A stretch of 64,000 nucleotides of DNA. Origin: Stereocaulon alpinum. Lineage: Eukaryota > Ascomycota > Lecanoromycetes > Lecanorales > Stereocaulaceae. Shown here one piece after another: positions 1 to 11,399 of the stretch. The stretch's first letter is position 1. Every line of letters begins with the position of its first letter. Made by a program: the position numbers and the translations under genes. The notes beneath the pieces are model-generated. The model was given only the letters and a program-made list of their open reading frames with translations, searched no databases and was not told where the DNA came from. The stretch spans positions 122,983 through 186,982 of the forward strand of contig JAEUBA010000062.1 of the NCBI GenBank assembly GCA_018257865.1, read 5' to 3'.

Positions 1-398
1 CCTCTCTTCTCCCTTTCCTCTCTTCCCGCCATCATTTCCAACATGCCCCCCCAACAACATCCATCCCCCACTAAACATCTAACCCCTGCCAAACGCACCT
101 TCATCATCTGCAACTCCCTTAACCCCCTTTGAATCAATTCCTGCACCTCCCTCTCTCCCAACCCCTTATCATGGTTCTCGCGAAAAGCGTCTTTCGTTCT
201 CCGTCTAGCGTACTCGCGGAAATTGTAGGCTGCGAATTGGGAGGATTGGCGGAGGAGGGAACGGAACTGTGTGAGATCACAAGAGATCAGTAATGGTGTA
301 ATTGAGAGAGAATCGAGGGACACGAAATTGACACTGGAGAATCGTACCAGTGATCGTGCTTGGAAAGCTGTTTCCCCAGATGTCAAGGTCATTGACAT
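1..398 (-). CDS. ISD11: Isd11-like LYR protein (partial, 3' end outside window)
   Basis: Isd11 (LYRM4) is the mitochondrial matrix LYR protein that stabilises the cysteine desulfurase Nfs1 in iron-sulfur cluster assembly. Exons on the minus strand are 398-348 (17 codons) and 266-99 (56 codons), joined in phase by GTACGA...CACAG. A second donor, GTGCGT, lies at 98. The product has the LYR-type tripeptide as LFR at the exon junction, then the family block SSQFAAYNFREYARRRT, then DAFRE and VQELIQRGLRELQMMK. The expected C-terminus after the MMK donor is not found in bases 1-98, so the last exon should lie beyond the left edge. The start is the first ATG in frame; a second ATG lies two codons on. 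Identification rests on recalled family sequence; I am fairly sure of it. Confidence 0.8.
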   Translation of the reverse strand, partial: MSMTLTSGETAFQARSLVRFSSVNFVSLDSLSITPLLISCDLTQFRSLLRQSSQFAAYNFREYARRRTKDAFRENHDKGLGEREVQELIQRGLRELQMMKVRLAGVRCLVGDGCCWGGMLEMMAGREEREKR

Positions 399-829
399 GC
401 TCGGGGTTGGAAGATGTGCTGGATGAGCTGATGTATAGGCGCTAGTACTGTCCTGGCGTGATGGCGAGTCTTCGTTGAGCTTCGAATCGAGGTGAGAATG
501 AACGTCAAGTAGAGCGAGAGACAAGAGAAGCTATGCGCTTTCAGTGTTTGCTCCCGTGCAATTGTTAGCCCATGATGAAATCTTGGCGGATTTTTCTCGC
601 GGAAAATGGCCGCGACACCGTTCCTACAAGATCGATCCCAATCGTGCGAGAGGTGCGTAGACCCAAGTAAAGTGGAAATTGAAAGTAGTTATTTCTATCG
701 CTGCAGCTGAAAAGTACAGATCCAGAGCCGCTTCTGCTAAAGCCTTCAAGCACTTGTGTCCACCAAAGGCCGACTTCTCTTTCGGCAATATGGTTTGATA
801 CCTTGATTCGCTGTCCACAGACCTTCCTT
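399..829. other. intergenic, Isd11 promoter side
   Basis: This stretch holds the upstream region of Isd11 and the 3' flank of the Arb2-domain gene, both on the minus strand. Small frames exist but none resembles a protein family or has convincing splice partners. No repeat or RNA gene seen. Confidence 0.5.
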
Positions 830-2132
830 TTAAGCCGCGGCAGGACTCTCAGCACGGACACCAGAGCGGACACCCTCCTCCCAGCTCACGTATCTAGAGC
901 TGTCATCTCCCTGCGGCTCGACCTCCACCTCAAAGTATCCAGGTATATCATTCACCATCTGGAAAAAGGCAAGCATGCTCTTATAGGCACGCGGCATGAT
1001 GCTTTCAGTGAACGTCGCTTCTCCAGAAGAGAAGCAATTGCAACCAAGCTGGGCGCGGCCGTTCAGAGGTGTCTCGACGGGCTCGTTATGGATGAGGTAA
1101 GCCCGGGCGCGCTGTTGAGTAGGAAGTAGATCAGTAAAATTGTAGAGGACTGACGTAGGATGGGGACATACCCTGCTCCAAAAGTCTCTGAATCTTCTAT
1201 TTTGGACCTGATCACCAACTGACCACACAAATCCCATTCCCACACACACTGCCCTCACCTTAACCTCCCAGCGCTCCCAGTTCTGATCCATGTATTCAAC
1301 AGCTTCTTCAGCTCCTTCGCCAATCCCAATGATATTAACGGCCACATCATCCCTCGCTAGCTTCTCTACGGCTGCAAAAACGCTTGCCACATGCTCTTTC
1401 ACGCCTTCGTTTTCTGAAATATGGTTCCTGGTGGCATCTATCCTCATCGGTCCACTCACTCCCGTCTTCCTAGGCAAGCCATTCCAGCTCGCCATTGTCA
1501 TAGCACGTTCATTGCGACGATTCCAGAGCAATTGACCCGTATTCGCAATGACGATCGCTGTATCGGCACCATCTTTGCCGGATTGGATATCCTGGATGAG
1601 GTTGATGGCAGAGCCAGAAGCGATAGATTCCTGGCCGATGATGCGGTAGGCAAAGATACCAAGATCTTGCATAGATTCTCCGAAGTAGAGGACTATGCGC
1701 TTGGCTTTGGCGAGGTTGGTCGAGATCAAAATGGGTACATGAGGGTCTGTTGGGCCTGAGCCTAACGGAAGGCGAGTCGTTTCTAGACCAGCGGCTTGGA
1801 AGCGTGTGGCAAGCTCGCGACGGATGCAAGCTGGTAGAGTATTAGTGAGGGTTGAAGCTTGGACCTAGATGTCTTAAAGGTAGACTGACTGTCCATGGCC
1901 TCGCGCTGCACTTCGCGAACGCGTTCATTCTTGCTTATGAAGAAGTGAAATTCCTGGTCGGGGTTCGCAATTGAACGGATCTGGTCCTTCTCGTTAATCG
2001 CATAGCTAGATTTGAATTAGCACTAATATCTCAGTGGAATATGAGATTGTAGAGATGGACTTACCCAAGCTTCTCTAGGTCTGCTGGGAACTCGGGATCC
2101 TTGGGTAGACTACTGCTCAAGCGGCGAAACAT
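830..2132 (-). CDS. Arb2-domain protein
   Basis: Member of the Arb2/FAM172 family, named for the S. pombe argonaute-binding protein Arb2 and also found at the C-terminus of HDA1-type deacetylases. The domain has an alpha/beta-hydrolase-like fold. Exons are 2132-2065, 2005-1890 and 1830-830; introns are GTAAGT...CTAG and GTCAGT...CCAG. All phases join, giving 394 aa. Family blocks are the N-terminal MFRRL, FPADLEKLGYAINEKDQIR, the ISTNLAKAKRIVLYFGES strand and turn, QDLGIFAYRIIG, and a nucleophile-elbow-like GIGEGAEEA. The ATG at 2132 fits the usual family start. It is the middle of three genes on the same strand, but there is no sign of co-transcription. Whether it acts in RNAi heterochromatin, as Arb2 does, cannot be read from the sequence. 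Confidence 0.82.
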
Positions 2133-2507
2133 GGTGACGATGAGGATATCAAAGCGTAGAGGACCATAAACAGATCCTCAAGAATTATCAGTTGGATTGA
2201 GTGAGTGTTGATGGTAAAGGTGATGAAGCGAGGCTGCGAATGATGTCCTGGCTATTAGTGTTCACAGTCATGGAAGGAAAGCCGAAGAGATGAAGAAACA
2301 TCAAATACTTGATGCGGGCAGCCATTTGTGGACATAGGTGTAGAATGAAGAATAACGAGGTGGAATTTCACTGTTCCAAGGAATAGATTGAATGGGATAG
2401 CTAGGTGAAATGCACCCGTCCTGTTCTTCCGATGTTATCCCTTCCCTAACGCCCCTCGCTATTTTCTTGTATGTACATTCACACTGTAAGGTAAATAGCG
2501 TGTTCCA
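2133..2507. other. intergenic between Arb2-domain gene and uS14m
   Basis: Promoter side of the Arb2-domain gene and 3' flank of the ribosomal protein gene. I see nothing else in it. Confidence 0.5.
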
Positions 2508-3066
2508 TCACCAACTGGCTTTCTTCACTCCGGGTATGTTTCCCTCAAGAGCATTCATCCTAAATGGATACTGCGCAGAATGTCAGTGGCGGAATGTCGT
2601 ACTATGCTCCAGGATAGACGTACTCTTGCCATCCTGAAATCACTCAACACACCGCGTGACTTTCCACCTTCTATACACCTATTGTTTATCTGCGTAGACC
2701 TTGTATAGCAATGCATCTGCGAGAGCTCCAATTGCGCCTGAGCGCGTGCTCGTTGCGGCAGGGTGGTATTGCGGATAATGTAGCGAAGGGCTTGTCTGTA
2801 CGAAGGTGGAGCTGTTAGTACATCACGAGACGTGGAGCAACCGACGAGAAGAATTGCAGAAACAAGAGGAGGATTGTAGCGAATCTTCGAGCAAGTGTGA
2901 AGCTTCACCTTTGAGTCTCATACTGTGCGAATACTTTACTTGGAGGCGTTAGCGAGGAAGATGCGCTGGCGCTGCGAAGGGCAGCTCACCGTTTCGTGTG
3001 ATCTCGAAGGATTCCAACATTAATGTAGCAGCTGAGGTCCAACTTCTTCGACCGAAACTGAGCCAT
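2508..3066 (-). CDS. MRP2: mitochondrial small-subunit ribosomal protein uS14m (Mrp2)
   Basis: Four exons (3066-2990, 2938-2909, 2795-2624, 2570-2508) join in phase to a 113-aa protein, the usual length of mitochondrial S14/Mrp2, a zinc-independent protein of the mitoribosome small-subunit head. Diagnostic blocks are MAQFRSKKLDL and ILRDHTKRKVF at the N-terminus, RNTTLPQRARAQAQLELSQM, CYTRSTQINNRC, GGKSRGVL, and the C-terminal end NIPGVKKASW, which falls exactly on the stop. Intron 2 carries a perfect TACTAAC branch site before its acceptor, and the second exon is only 30 nt. It is transcribed away from the membrane-protein gene starting at 3912. Confidence 0.9.
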
Positions 3067-3911
3067 CGTATTCGATGACTTTGGCTTGGGATCAGATTGC
3101 AATATTCGAGCACGAAGTGATTAGGGCACTGAGTTGCTTAGTAATCATTGATACTTGTTTAACTTTGGTGACTTGGCTTTCGTTAGGCCATACAAGACTA
3201 CATGACCACAAAATTACCCTGGGCCTTCTCAGTATGGAGCACAGGCTCCACCTCCCTTTCTTCATTGATCCGGCGTCCAAAAATCTCTCTCGTACAGAGT
3301 AATGGTGAAAGGCTTACAATATTCGAAGCACGACTTGAAAATGCTAAAGCTCAGCTCTCACAATGAACCAGCCGTATCTTCACTGCTATTCAATCCTCTG
3401 CTTCGACCTCACACGACTGGCTGGCTGCGAAGATTATGATCAAGCTTCTACTCTCACACACCGTCTTTATGTTGCAGGATGAACAAAGCAAGCTTCTTGC
3501 GTTCCCAGAGTGAGTCCTGATAGAAAGGTTGTATTATTCATCGTTAGGAATAGCTTAGCGGGGCTGCGGAAAAGGAGCCTTGCGGGACCTTCCTTGACTC
3601 CAGTCACAAGCGCTAGATATGTCACGTCTAAGGTAGTACATTGCCCTACAGAGCATACCTGAAGTACCTTGTTTCATATCACGAATCACCATGTAATTGA
3701 AGGACATAAGCCTTCCCCAGCTGGCACTGCACGTAGAAGTCTGCCAACCGTTTCTCGCATGCTTATTTAATTAAGCGCCGCGTTTCAGTATTGGAAATGG
3801 ACCAGCCTGGACCACGGGCGCCTGCTTGCTAGCATTCGCAGGTATCGAGGACTGATTAAGTATCGGAAAAGAGAAGGCGAGGCACGCTACGTGCTTCGGG
3901 GACTGCAACAC
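3067..3911. other. divergent intergenic region
   Basis: About 0.85 kb separating the divergent uS14m and membrane-protein genes. Short frames exist on both strands but none has family resemblance. It presumably contains both promoters; no clear TATA box was picked out. Confidence 0.5.
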
Positions 3912-5541
3912 ATGGCTTTTACTCGGTCATGGCCCCCAACGCTGAGGAAAATCGTGAGTTGAAAAGGCTGGACACCCCGATCATTGCTGACTAGACTCTT
4001 CTCCCCAGTGGCTCATCATGGACGTTGCTGCAACAACAGCAGGGTGGCTATCGTTCATGGTCACTGCTCTTGGACTAGGCTCTCTCATCACTCAGACGAG
4101 TGCCATCGAAGAGAGATTAGATCCGTTCCACACATCTCGTAGTGCCGAGCACTTAGGAGGCTGGAAACTGCGTCAGCCGAAAGGTCGGTGGTACCAACTT
4201 GCGAAACCCACGCCTGTCGGCCCTGTCATCTTTGCCAAGCTCGTCGACGGATTCTGCGGCCTGAATGTCATTGGCGTTAGCAGACTTCCACTCGAAGCGC
4301 CTGGTAAAGCTAGTTGGACTGCTGTGCTTGCCATCTTTCACGAACGAGCGCCACTTGCGATCCACACAACAGAAACCAAAACAAGACGTCCGGATGTATC
4401 GTTCAGCATTGAAGAGAAGGGCGTCTGCACGATAGACATTGATCCTGAGTTGTCCTTGCGTCACGAGAATCGATCATGGACATCAGTGCCGACTTGTCCT
4501 CTTACACGCTACAATTCCACAACCTGTATTGTGATCACACGCACGACCCTGATCACAATGCTGGCTCTATGCAATAGTCGAACTATGTATCGTTACAGCG
4601 ACGCCAGTGGCCATCGTGCCGCATACGGCTCTTATTGTGGGCATTGGTATCTTGAATGGCCATTAGGGCAAGCGGCCACAGTCCACTTCGCCCCACATGA
4701 CTCTCATTCGCTCTCGACAGACGTCTACCCTTTGATGTTCCGGGTACGAGTGAATAAGTGTGTTCAAATACTCGCGGGTGTCATTACTTCGGCAGACACT
4801 AAGACATTCCAATGTGCTTTCCCTGGTCGCAAATCCCCGGGGGCCTGGGTTCTGGAGTACCAACGCAAAGGTTTCCCGGGCGCACACGGAAGTAGGCATC
4901 TGTATAATCAGATGGGTGGCAAGGTTTACGAAGTCGATTTCCTATTGGCGCGGCGCTTGGATGGTGATACAAACGCCGACAGTCTCGAGCTCCATCTTCC
5001 CAGTACAGAAAGGGACATCCAACTTTCGATGTTTGTTCCACAATCTGAACAAGGCATCCTGGAGCAAGCTTTGGATTATTTACCATGGTCATCACTCTCG
5101 TGGTCCATTCACCGTGGTCTCCGTGATGTTCTTGTTGCTTTCGCAAAACCAACGATGGACAAGTTCCGTAATGCTCTAGCGTCAAGGCTGCGACTTGCAA
5201 TTTCGCAACAAGCACAGCAACTTGAATCAATGGGATGGGCGGCAGAATTCGTTAGCGGGAGTATGGCTGACCTAGCTGCGAACTCTGTGTTGGCTGGCAG
5301 GGGAAACTCTGGAGACTCGGTCAGAGTGGTAACAGATGCAGCCACACTCCTATGCCCCTCAGATCCATACGAATTTGACGAAACTAGATTCTGGAGAGAA
5401 GAACATCACAACCTACGGCAGGATTCCTGGCTGTCTGCAGATACCGTCATGGCGCTCACGAAATGCTTCGTATTGGAGTGGAGTAACGAGTTTGACTATC
5501 AGATGTATCATGACATTCCACCAGAGCTGCTCTTCTATTAG
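3912..5541 (+). CDS. hypothetical one-pass membrane protein, fungal
   Basis: Two exons, 3912-3953 and 4009-5541, with a 55-nt intron (GTGAGT...CCCCAG, branch GCTGAC), give 524 aa. I prefer this start over the downstream ATG at 4018 because the first exon MAFTRSWPPTLRKI joins in phase and the donor and acceptor are strong. One hydrophobic segment lies near residues 27-46 (GWLSFMVTALGLGSLI). The rest is soluble, with many scattered cysteines and an acidic, aromatic C-terminus ending ELLFY. The layout of an N-terminal membrane anchor and a large soluble domain resembles fungal proteins loosely labelled 'modin', but I cannot assign a domain or function. Confidence 0.7.
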
Positions 5542-6611
5542 TGTGAATGTAGGGATATGGGTTATAAAGCGATGATGGTAAGGCACTCGAAGAGGTAGTA
5601 CTTTGTCAGTCTCAGCTTTGGCTCTTGGGATGCTACACAGCTTCGCCTATGACACTTGAGAAATCGATATGGGAATGTTGCAATGTGTGGATAGAGTGTG
5701 ACACGAAGCCTCCAACGATGTGCAACAGTAGCCTATCCTCTACTCTGGGCTAAAGAGGGCAAATATAGGGGTCTCCCTTGGACTTTTTTGTCCTCACCTA
5801 TCATTACGTCGGTCCCCACCCAATGTTCCTTCCCGTGACCGTTAAGTTCGTCTGGCAACCCACACTGGCATAGCGATCATGTTGATTGACATAGACATCC
5901 TTACTAAGAATCTGTTGCAATTTCAGAAGAGCAAAGGATGTGAAGAAGGATAGGAACCTTCAAACATGGGTTCCTTTGCTTTCGAAGCAGATGTCTGTTT
6001 AGTGGTGTTGTGGAATTAAAGTCGCTGTTCCAGTCCGCAGAGCCGAAGACCCAACGCATTCTCTTCTAGACCGTGGTTTTCTGAATGATTGGCACCAGAA
6101 GTAACGCTCCTGGTGAAAACCTTTCGCCAGAGCTGAAAGGGACACTTACAGCTTGCTCTTGCATGCTGTTCTTGCACATGCAGCTGCCACCTCAAGGCAG
6201 AGGAATAACTTCCATTCACGTAATCTTGACTCAGCCTGCAACACAAACTTTCAGAAGGGGTGAATCACAATGCATCCGAAAGCCCATGATGATTGGGTAG
6301 GGGTAAAAATTCGAAGCTAAATGTCAGGTCGCACAGTACACTATAACAGCAAGCCCTGAAGGAAGATCTTGACCGATACGGGGTATTCTTGAAGCACGGA
6401 TATGGCTTGATCACAGCCCTGATATATTGATACGCTTCACAAACAAGCTTATACCTTAGAAAAACTCTACAGACCGACGTTTGGCATTCACATCCTCCAC
6501 CTTGATCCCTTAAAGTTCAACAGTCTCTCCAATCTCGACCATCTAGCTTACCTTAGCCTTATTATACCCATACTCGTCACACACGCCTACCATACTCCAA
6601 CATCTCTACCA
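5542..6611. other. intergenic, convergent
   Basis: About 1.07 kb between convergent genes. There is nothing recognisable beyond presumed 3' UTRs; small frames near 6016-6300 overlap on both strands and have no family features. Confidence 0.5.
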
Positions 6612-7415
6612 TCATTCATAGTGCCTCCCCGCCAGGGCCATCAAATTAAACCTTACTACTTGAAGTAGACTCCGGCAAAGCACGAGGTCCTTCAGAACCG
6701 GTGGCGTGGCCTCATCAAGGCGTCCATAATCCTGAAAGGCCCAAATATCTATTCGGTTATGCTCAGCCAGCTCTCTCACCGTCCCTTCAAATATGGAATC
6801 CACCTCGTCATTCGCCTCGTCCAGCCAATATTCGAGGATCTCCGTCTTTACCGCCTTCACACTCTCCCTCTCTGGAGGATGTGGCTTATTAGGCGGCTGT
6901 ATAAAACCATTCTGCAGACCGTAGTCGAAGACATCTACGCGTGCTTGCATTCCTTCGATCGTGTCCTGTTCAGGAAACTTGTCAAAGCAGACAGCACGAC
7001 ACATAGGACAGGTATTGTGGTTCAGACCCCTAAACGGAGTGAACCACTCCCACAGGCATCGTATACCTAAGCAATCATGCCCGCATGGTAACTTGACGGC
7101 GACTTCAAGCTTGAGGTCTTCTGAAGAATCCTTCGATTCGCTGGCGCTATGCAGTGATTGTAAGCAGATTCCGCAGTCTCGACGGTCCTCGGGGAGCTCT
7201 GAAGGGTCGACCTTTGGAAGTCTTACTATGAAAGCGAGTGGGGCTGGGACGGGGATTTCTTTCTCATCGCTAAGGCCAAGAGCGTTCGTGACGTCGTTAT
7301 ATATCTCGCCTAGTGATCCTTCCAGGACAGAATCGTGTTCCTCTAGGAATTGATCGAAGGCTTCGATAAGCTTCTTTAGCGCTGGTAGGTCAGGAAGTCT
7401 GGCTGGATGTGACAT
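6612..7415 (-). CDS. RING-finger protein A, putative E3 ubiquitin ligase
   Basis: Intronless 267-aa protein. The start is the internal ATG at 7415 (MSHPARLPDLPALKK), because this aligns with the start of the neighbouring paralogue; 30 extra codons are open upstream. A RING-like zinc finger spans residues 81-139: C81-x2-C84, then C111-x-H113, C120, and a C136-x2-C139 knuckle. It is flanked by WEWF and a basic CR. The ligand normally found two or three residues after the C-x-H histidine may be filled by C115. An N-terminal helical region (EAFDQFLEE) and a C-terminal helical region (LDEANDEVDSIFEGTVREL) are shared with the neighbour. E3 ligase activity is inferred from the RING only. Confidence 0.75.
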   Translation of the reverse strand: MSHPARLPDLPALKKLIEAFDQFLEEHDSVLEGSLGEIYNDVTNALGLSDEKEIPVPAPLAFIVRLPKVDPSELPEDRRDCGICLQSLHSASESKDSSEDLKLEVAVKLPCGHDCLGIRCLWEWFTPFRGLNHNTCPMCRAVCFDKFPEQDTIEGMQARVDVFDYGLQNGFIQPPNKPHPPERESVKAVKTEILEYWLDEANDEVDSIFEGTVRELAEHNRIDIWAFQDYGRLDEATPPVLKDLVLCRSLLQVVRFNLMALAGRHYE

Positions 7416-7882
7416 AGTTGGGTTCGAGTGAAGATTCTTGAGTGGCGAGGTCAATAAGGGAGAGTTAAAGATTTTTTGGACGTGAGAGCAGCCAGATATA
7501 TGCACAAATGTGTCACAAACCCATCATTACTGGCGAACTAAGACCTGGTTCAGTAATATCCCTTTCAACCTCCTTTATTGGATTGCCCGGTCACAAAGTC
7601 ATTGTACTACTTCTTTGAGAGACTTCTTTGACCCGTTGAAAGGCATTGTAAGTAAGGAACATTCTACGAAGAGCCGATTTGCCAGAACCAAACAACTCAT
7701 GAAGGCTCGAGAGCGTATGGCTCGTGTTTTAGTCAGATCGACCAGAAATGAATCAAAAGATCTAGCACTATCAGGCCATATTCCATGGGAGGACAAACTC
7801 ACTTCTTGTATTACGCATAGTATGCTATCATTCGCCCTCTGATCCTGCTTGAAAGAACCTCGACCACTCAAGACGAGACTGT
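7416..7882. other. intergenic between RING paralogues
   Basis: Spacer between two tandem minus-strand RING genes. Overlapping frames on both strands (110 and 90 codons) lack family resemblance and are probably chance. Confidence 0.5.
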
Positions 7883-8803
7883 CTACTCTTCCGTCTTACC
7901 CACTTCCTCCTCGTCCTCGAAAACCTCACCCTCCTCAACCTCATCCAGCTCCTCCTCCGTCTCTCTAGCATCAGAAACACCACCGTGCACATCACCATCC
8001 TCCCCAGCGACACTAACAGCCTCCATCATCATCTCTCCCACCTCCCCAAGTATCCCCTCACACCACTCCGTTTCCATCCTCACCTGCCTACATCTAACCT
8101 GCAACTCAACAACCTCAACCACCCTCGTCCGAACATCAAACTCCATCAATTTCGCCTTGAAAGCCTTACTAATAACCGTCGGCTCCTTCGCCACCTGCTC
8201 CTCAATCTCCCTCTCCAACTCAGTTTTCTCACGCTCCATCTCCGCCAGCACCCCATCAAGCCAATACCCCACGATCCTCATCCTATACCATTCCAATTGT
8301 GCTTTCTCAGCATCATTAGGTTCCCTCATATGCCTTTGGAGTCTCCACTCAACCAACCCCAGCCTTTCCTGCAACCCCTGAATACTCTCCTCACCCGCCA
8401 TCACCTCAAAACAAACACCACGACAATAAGGACACGTGTTATTATTCCCACCCTGTATCGGATTCAGCCAATTTTCCAAACATCTGTAGCCGATAACATG
8501 ACCGCATTGGGGAAGGCGAGTAGCTACCTCGAGTCTATGATCGTCTATCCAGTCGGATTCGGCGTGCATCGGCGAGGCGCAGATGGAGCATTCGAGTTGG
8601 TCGGGTGTTAGGTCGCAGGGGAGGAGGAGTGGGAGGGAGAAGAGGAATGCGATGGCTGTGGGGGTTCGGGGTGGTTTGGGCTCTTGTATTGGGATGTCGA
8701 GGACGCGAGCTGCCTGGCGTACGGCATGTTGGAGGGTGAGGGAGTGGTGGTTTCCTTCTTGCCAGTGGAGGAAAGCGTCGACGAGGTTTTGGAGCGCAGA
8801 CAT
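7883..8803 (-). CDS. RING-finger protein B, paralogue of protein A
   Basis: Intronless, 306 aa, start ATG at 8803. The RING spans residues 72-127: C72-x2-C75, C100-x-H102, C108, C124-x2-C127, with the same LENWL/WEWF, N-N-T-C-P and C-R-x-V-C-F pattern as the gene downstream at 6612-7415. The residue where a zinc ligand is expected (two or three after H102) is Ile/Gly, so the second site may be incomplete. The C-terminus is long, helical and glutamate-rich (EREKTELEREIEEQ; acidic tail from about residue 265). The coding strand is strongly purine-biased, so the opposite strand also shows a long spurious frame. Tandem order and shared architecture point to gene duplication. Confidence 0.75.
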   Translation of the reverse strand: MSALQNLVDAFLHWQEGNHHSLTLQHAVRQAARVLDIPIQEPKPPRTPTAIAFLFSLPLLLPCDLTPDQLECSICASPMHAESDWIDDHRLEVATRLPQCGHVIGYRCLENWLNPIQGGNNNTCPYCRGVCFEVMAGEESIQGLQERLGLVEWRLQRHMREPNDAEKAQLEWYRMRIVGYWLDGVLAEMEREKTELEREIEEQVAKEPTVISKAFKAKLMEFDVRTRVVEVVELQVRCRQVRMETEWCEGILGEVGEMMMEAVSVAGEDGDVHGGVSDARETEEELDEVEEGEVFEDEEEVGKTEE

Positions 8804-9833
8804 TGTTTGAAGGTAGGTGGGGACGGATGTTGCGATGGGTGCAGTACGTGGGAGGTCGTCGATTCGCGAAACGATGTGGGAACTATCGACGAAGGATGGA
8901 GAGTTCCAATGTAAGAAGTTTTATTCTCGTAGACAAGCACTGGGTAATGTAGAACGCTGTAGTCCGCGACAAAGGGCATGCTTGACCTCCGACACAATGG
9001 TCATTGTGTGGCATAACCTCACGTCGAAGTAGCCAATGATGAAAATGCCCATCATCATTGTCCTTAGATCCTTTGTCGTTGACACTTTTCATTGTCGATG
9101 CTTACTGCCCAGATGCCGACATAGTGGGCCGGAAGTCTTTGTAACTGGGTTTTGCTCGTTTTAGCAAGGCATAGCTTGCTATGGGATTGGACCTAGGATG
9201 TGAGCTAATTCTGGCCATCTTGGCTGGTAGAAACGCGCCTTCGAAAGGTCTGCCTTGCTCATATCTAGGGGCCTTGACGGCGTGAATCATGCTTTGGTGG
9301 ATTCGTCGAGGTGTTATTGTGGAGGTAGCCGTGTCCCCATGCCTTGTCAATTTTCCCAAGTAAATGACCACTCGAGCCACTTCGCATGTGCGTCTGGTGT
9401 TCGGCTTTTCAGTGCTGCAGAGATCCTTCTATGGGTAGACGGAGAACATGACATCTTTGCGGATAGGGTCTGACTGCTGGGTAACATCGAAGGACACCAA
9501 TGAGGCAGACGAAGTAAGTCGTGAGGACGTTGGACCTTTCTCAGGTTTCGCGTGTGATCATCATCTAAAATCCAGGAAATAAGACAGATAAAGAGAACGC
9601 ATAGAGAGCACACGAGAAAAGGGTTGTACGTCGAGATAAAGAAGCATGGAAACTCGGGTTTCTGACAGCTAGCAGACGAATGATAGCAGGAGCTGCTGCA
9701 GCACGGTTAAAGATGTAATTGAGAAACTCTGCCACGAGATTGCTTTGCGTCGGGGGACTGTAGTTATGTAGTATGCGCTGAAGTTGTTAAACGCCATGCA
9801 AAGCAACACTATAGCTCTAGTACTTCCACCCGC
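8804..9833. other. intergenic
   Basis: About 1 kb with no convincing gene. It contains several short overlapping frames on both strands and no recognised motif, repeat or RNA. Confidence 0.5.
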
Positions 9834-11399
9834 TCACATAGGGAATGCAAAGGCCGCCTGCTCGATCCCTTTCAGGAACGGTTTCTCCCTCGTCAGCTCA
9901 GCACTGTTCTCCGATTCACCCAGCACCTGCCTGTCCTTCCTCTTGCAACCACCGCTTTCCTGATTTCCTGCGACTTTACCAGGCGAACCAATCTCTATGA
10001 CATCCTCGTCGAAGTAGCTCATGCATCTTTCTCGTTTGGGCCCTCTACCCTTGCGATGACGTTCGACAAGGGGACTGAGTTCTGCCAGCGCTCCCGCTAG
10101 TTGGTCCTCGTAAATTGTGAAGTCCTTTTCAGTGGAGGTACCAGGCTTCACAAAGCTGGTGGACTGGTCAGCTGTCCGAGTTCTTTTGCGCATTGGTGGG
10201 AGACTCAGATGGCCTTGGGGTGTAGAAGGATGAGCAAAGCGGGGAGTCCCCACGGATTGAGGCTGTGGCTGGGTCTTGGTATTACGGAAGCGGGAGGGTG
10301 TGCTTGGGAGGTGCTGTACTGGAGAACGCTTGGGTGATGGCGAAGACTTGACGGGATCGAGATTCTCCTTGTCGCTTGATGTTCTGGAAAGAGGACGAAC
10401 GCTTTGCACTGGCCTGGACGCGGAAGATGTGATCGGCCTTTGGCCAGTAAGGGTTGGGACTGCCGAGGGCAAGGATCGAGCGCCTTTCACTTTCGCGAGT
10501 TCCTCTTCCTTGTCGGACGATTGGGGGCTTGAGGGTGGTTCCTTGCCCGTCGATGTTGGTATGTTGGCCAACCAGGAGTCAATATTGGCACTTTGGGCTG
10601 CATGGGTGTTGGACTTCGAAAAAGAGGTAACCTCGAGTATCCCATGGCTGGATTGGCTCCCATCACGACTAGGGCCAAAGCCAGATGCTATGGACGATGA
10701 ACGAGGCAGCTGCCAGGTTTCGAAAACCGGGTAAGGTATCTCTTCCGGAGTCTCGGAGGGAAGGCTGTACGGCATGGACGGCGTTACCAAGCCGCTGCTG
10801 ACGGGCTCTCTGTTGGCTTTTTTGCCTGACGATTGAGGCTGGGCCCTCGGTGAGATGTCGTTATCGGCAAAAGCCGCGCTACCGAATCCGATACTGCGAG
10901 CTTGCGACAAGGGTAGTCTGGTTCGGGTGAGGTTTAGGGATGGTTGGTAGGGGGATGATTGGAAACCTTGCAAGGTGGCTGAAGCATCCTGGAAGATTGC
11001 TGACATCTTTGCGCCATGACCTGGGCTTGCTGTAGAGCGTGACAAGTGTACTAAAGGCCTCCTCTTCTTTGCACTATTTGGTGCCGCCCGTTGAGGTGTT
11101 CTCGTAAATGTATTCGCAAGGTTGGCCGCGAGACTTTGATTGAGATGCTGACCTGGCGGTGCAGCAGGACCTCTCGAGAATGCATTATCTCGTGTGTCTT
11201 CTAAACGAGCTTTGCATCCCTTGTCAGCTGCCGCATCTCTTCATGATTCGTGTCAGGTCTCGGGCAACAGTGCGCAAGCGAGTTGATTCCGGACGCAGCC
11301 ACTCTACCTCTACATACCAAGTTCAGATGTGTGTGTATCATGACGCAAGATGTTCCCAGAAGGGTTTGCACGAAGTCGGGTGTGGGAATTGTGATACAT
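9834..11399 (-). CDS. disordered Ser/Pro-rich protein with KEN box
   Basis: Two exons, 11399-11318 (27 codons plus one base) and 11227-9834, with a 90-nt intron (GTATGT...GGCAG), give 491 aa. The first exon (MYHNSHTRLRANPSGN) was found by phase and splice signals; reading on upstream without the intron meets stops. The product is low-complexity, rich in Ser, Pro, Thr and basic residues, with no folded domain. It carries a KEN box (K314-E315-N316, context SSDKENLDP) and several RxxL motifs, e.g. RTRL near the N-terminal third. These suggest degradation by the anaphase-promoting complex, and the TP/SP sites suggest CDK phosphorylation. A fungal securin or another cell-cycle protein is possible, but this is inference only. 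Confidence 0.65.

Noticed and set aside
1..98. Readthrough extension of the Isd11 frame into the window edge
   Set aside because: Gly/Trp-rich low-complexity translation following a good GTGCGT donor; treated as intron.
7416..7505. 30-residue N-terminal extension of RING protein A
   Set aside because: Paralogue B starts at the position matching ATG 7415.
7985..8611. 208-codon frame on the plus strand
   Set aside because: Exact antisense of the Glu-rich RING protein B; its Leu/His/Pro-rich translation is the complement of purine-biased coding.
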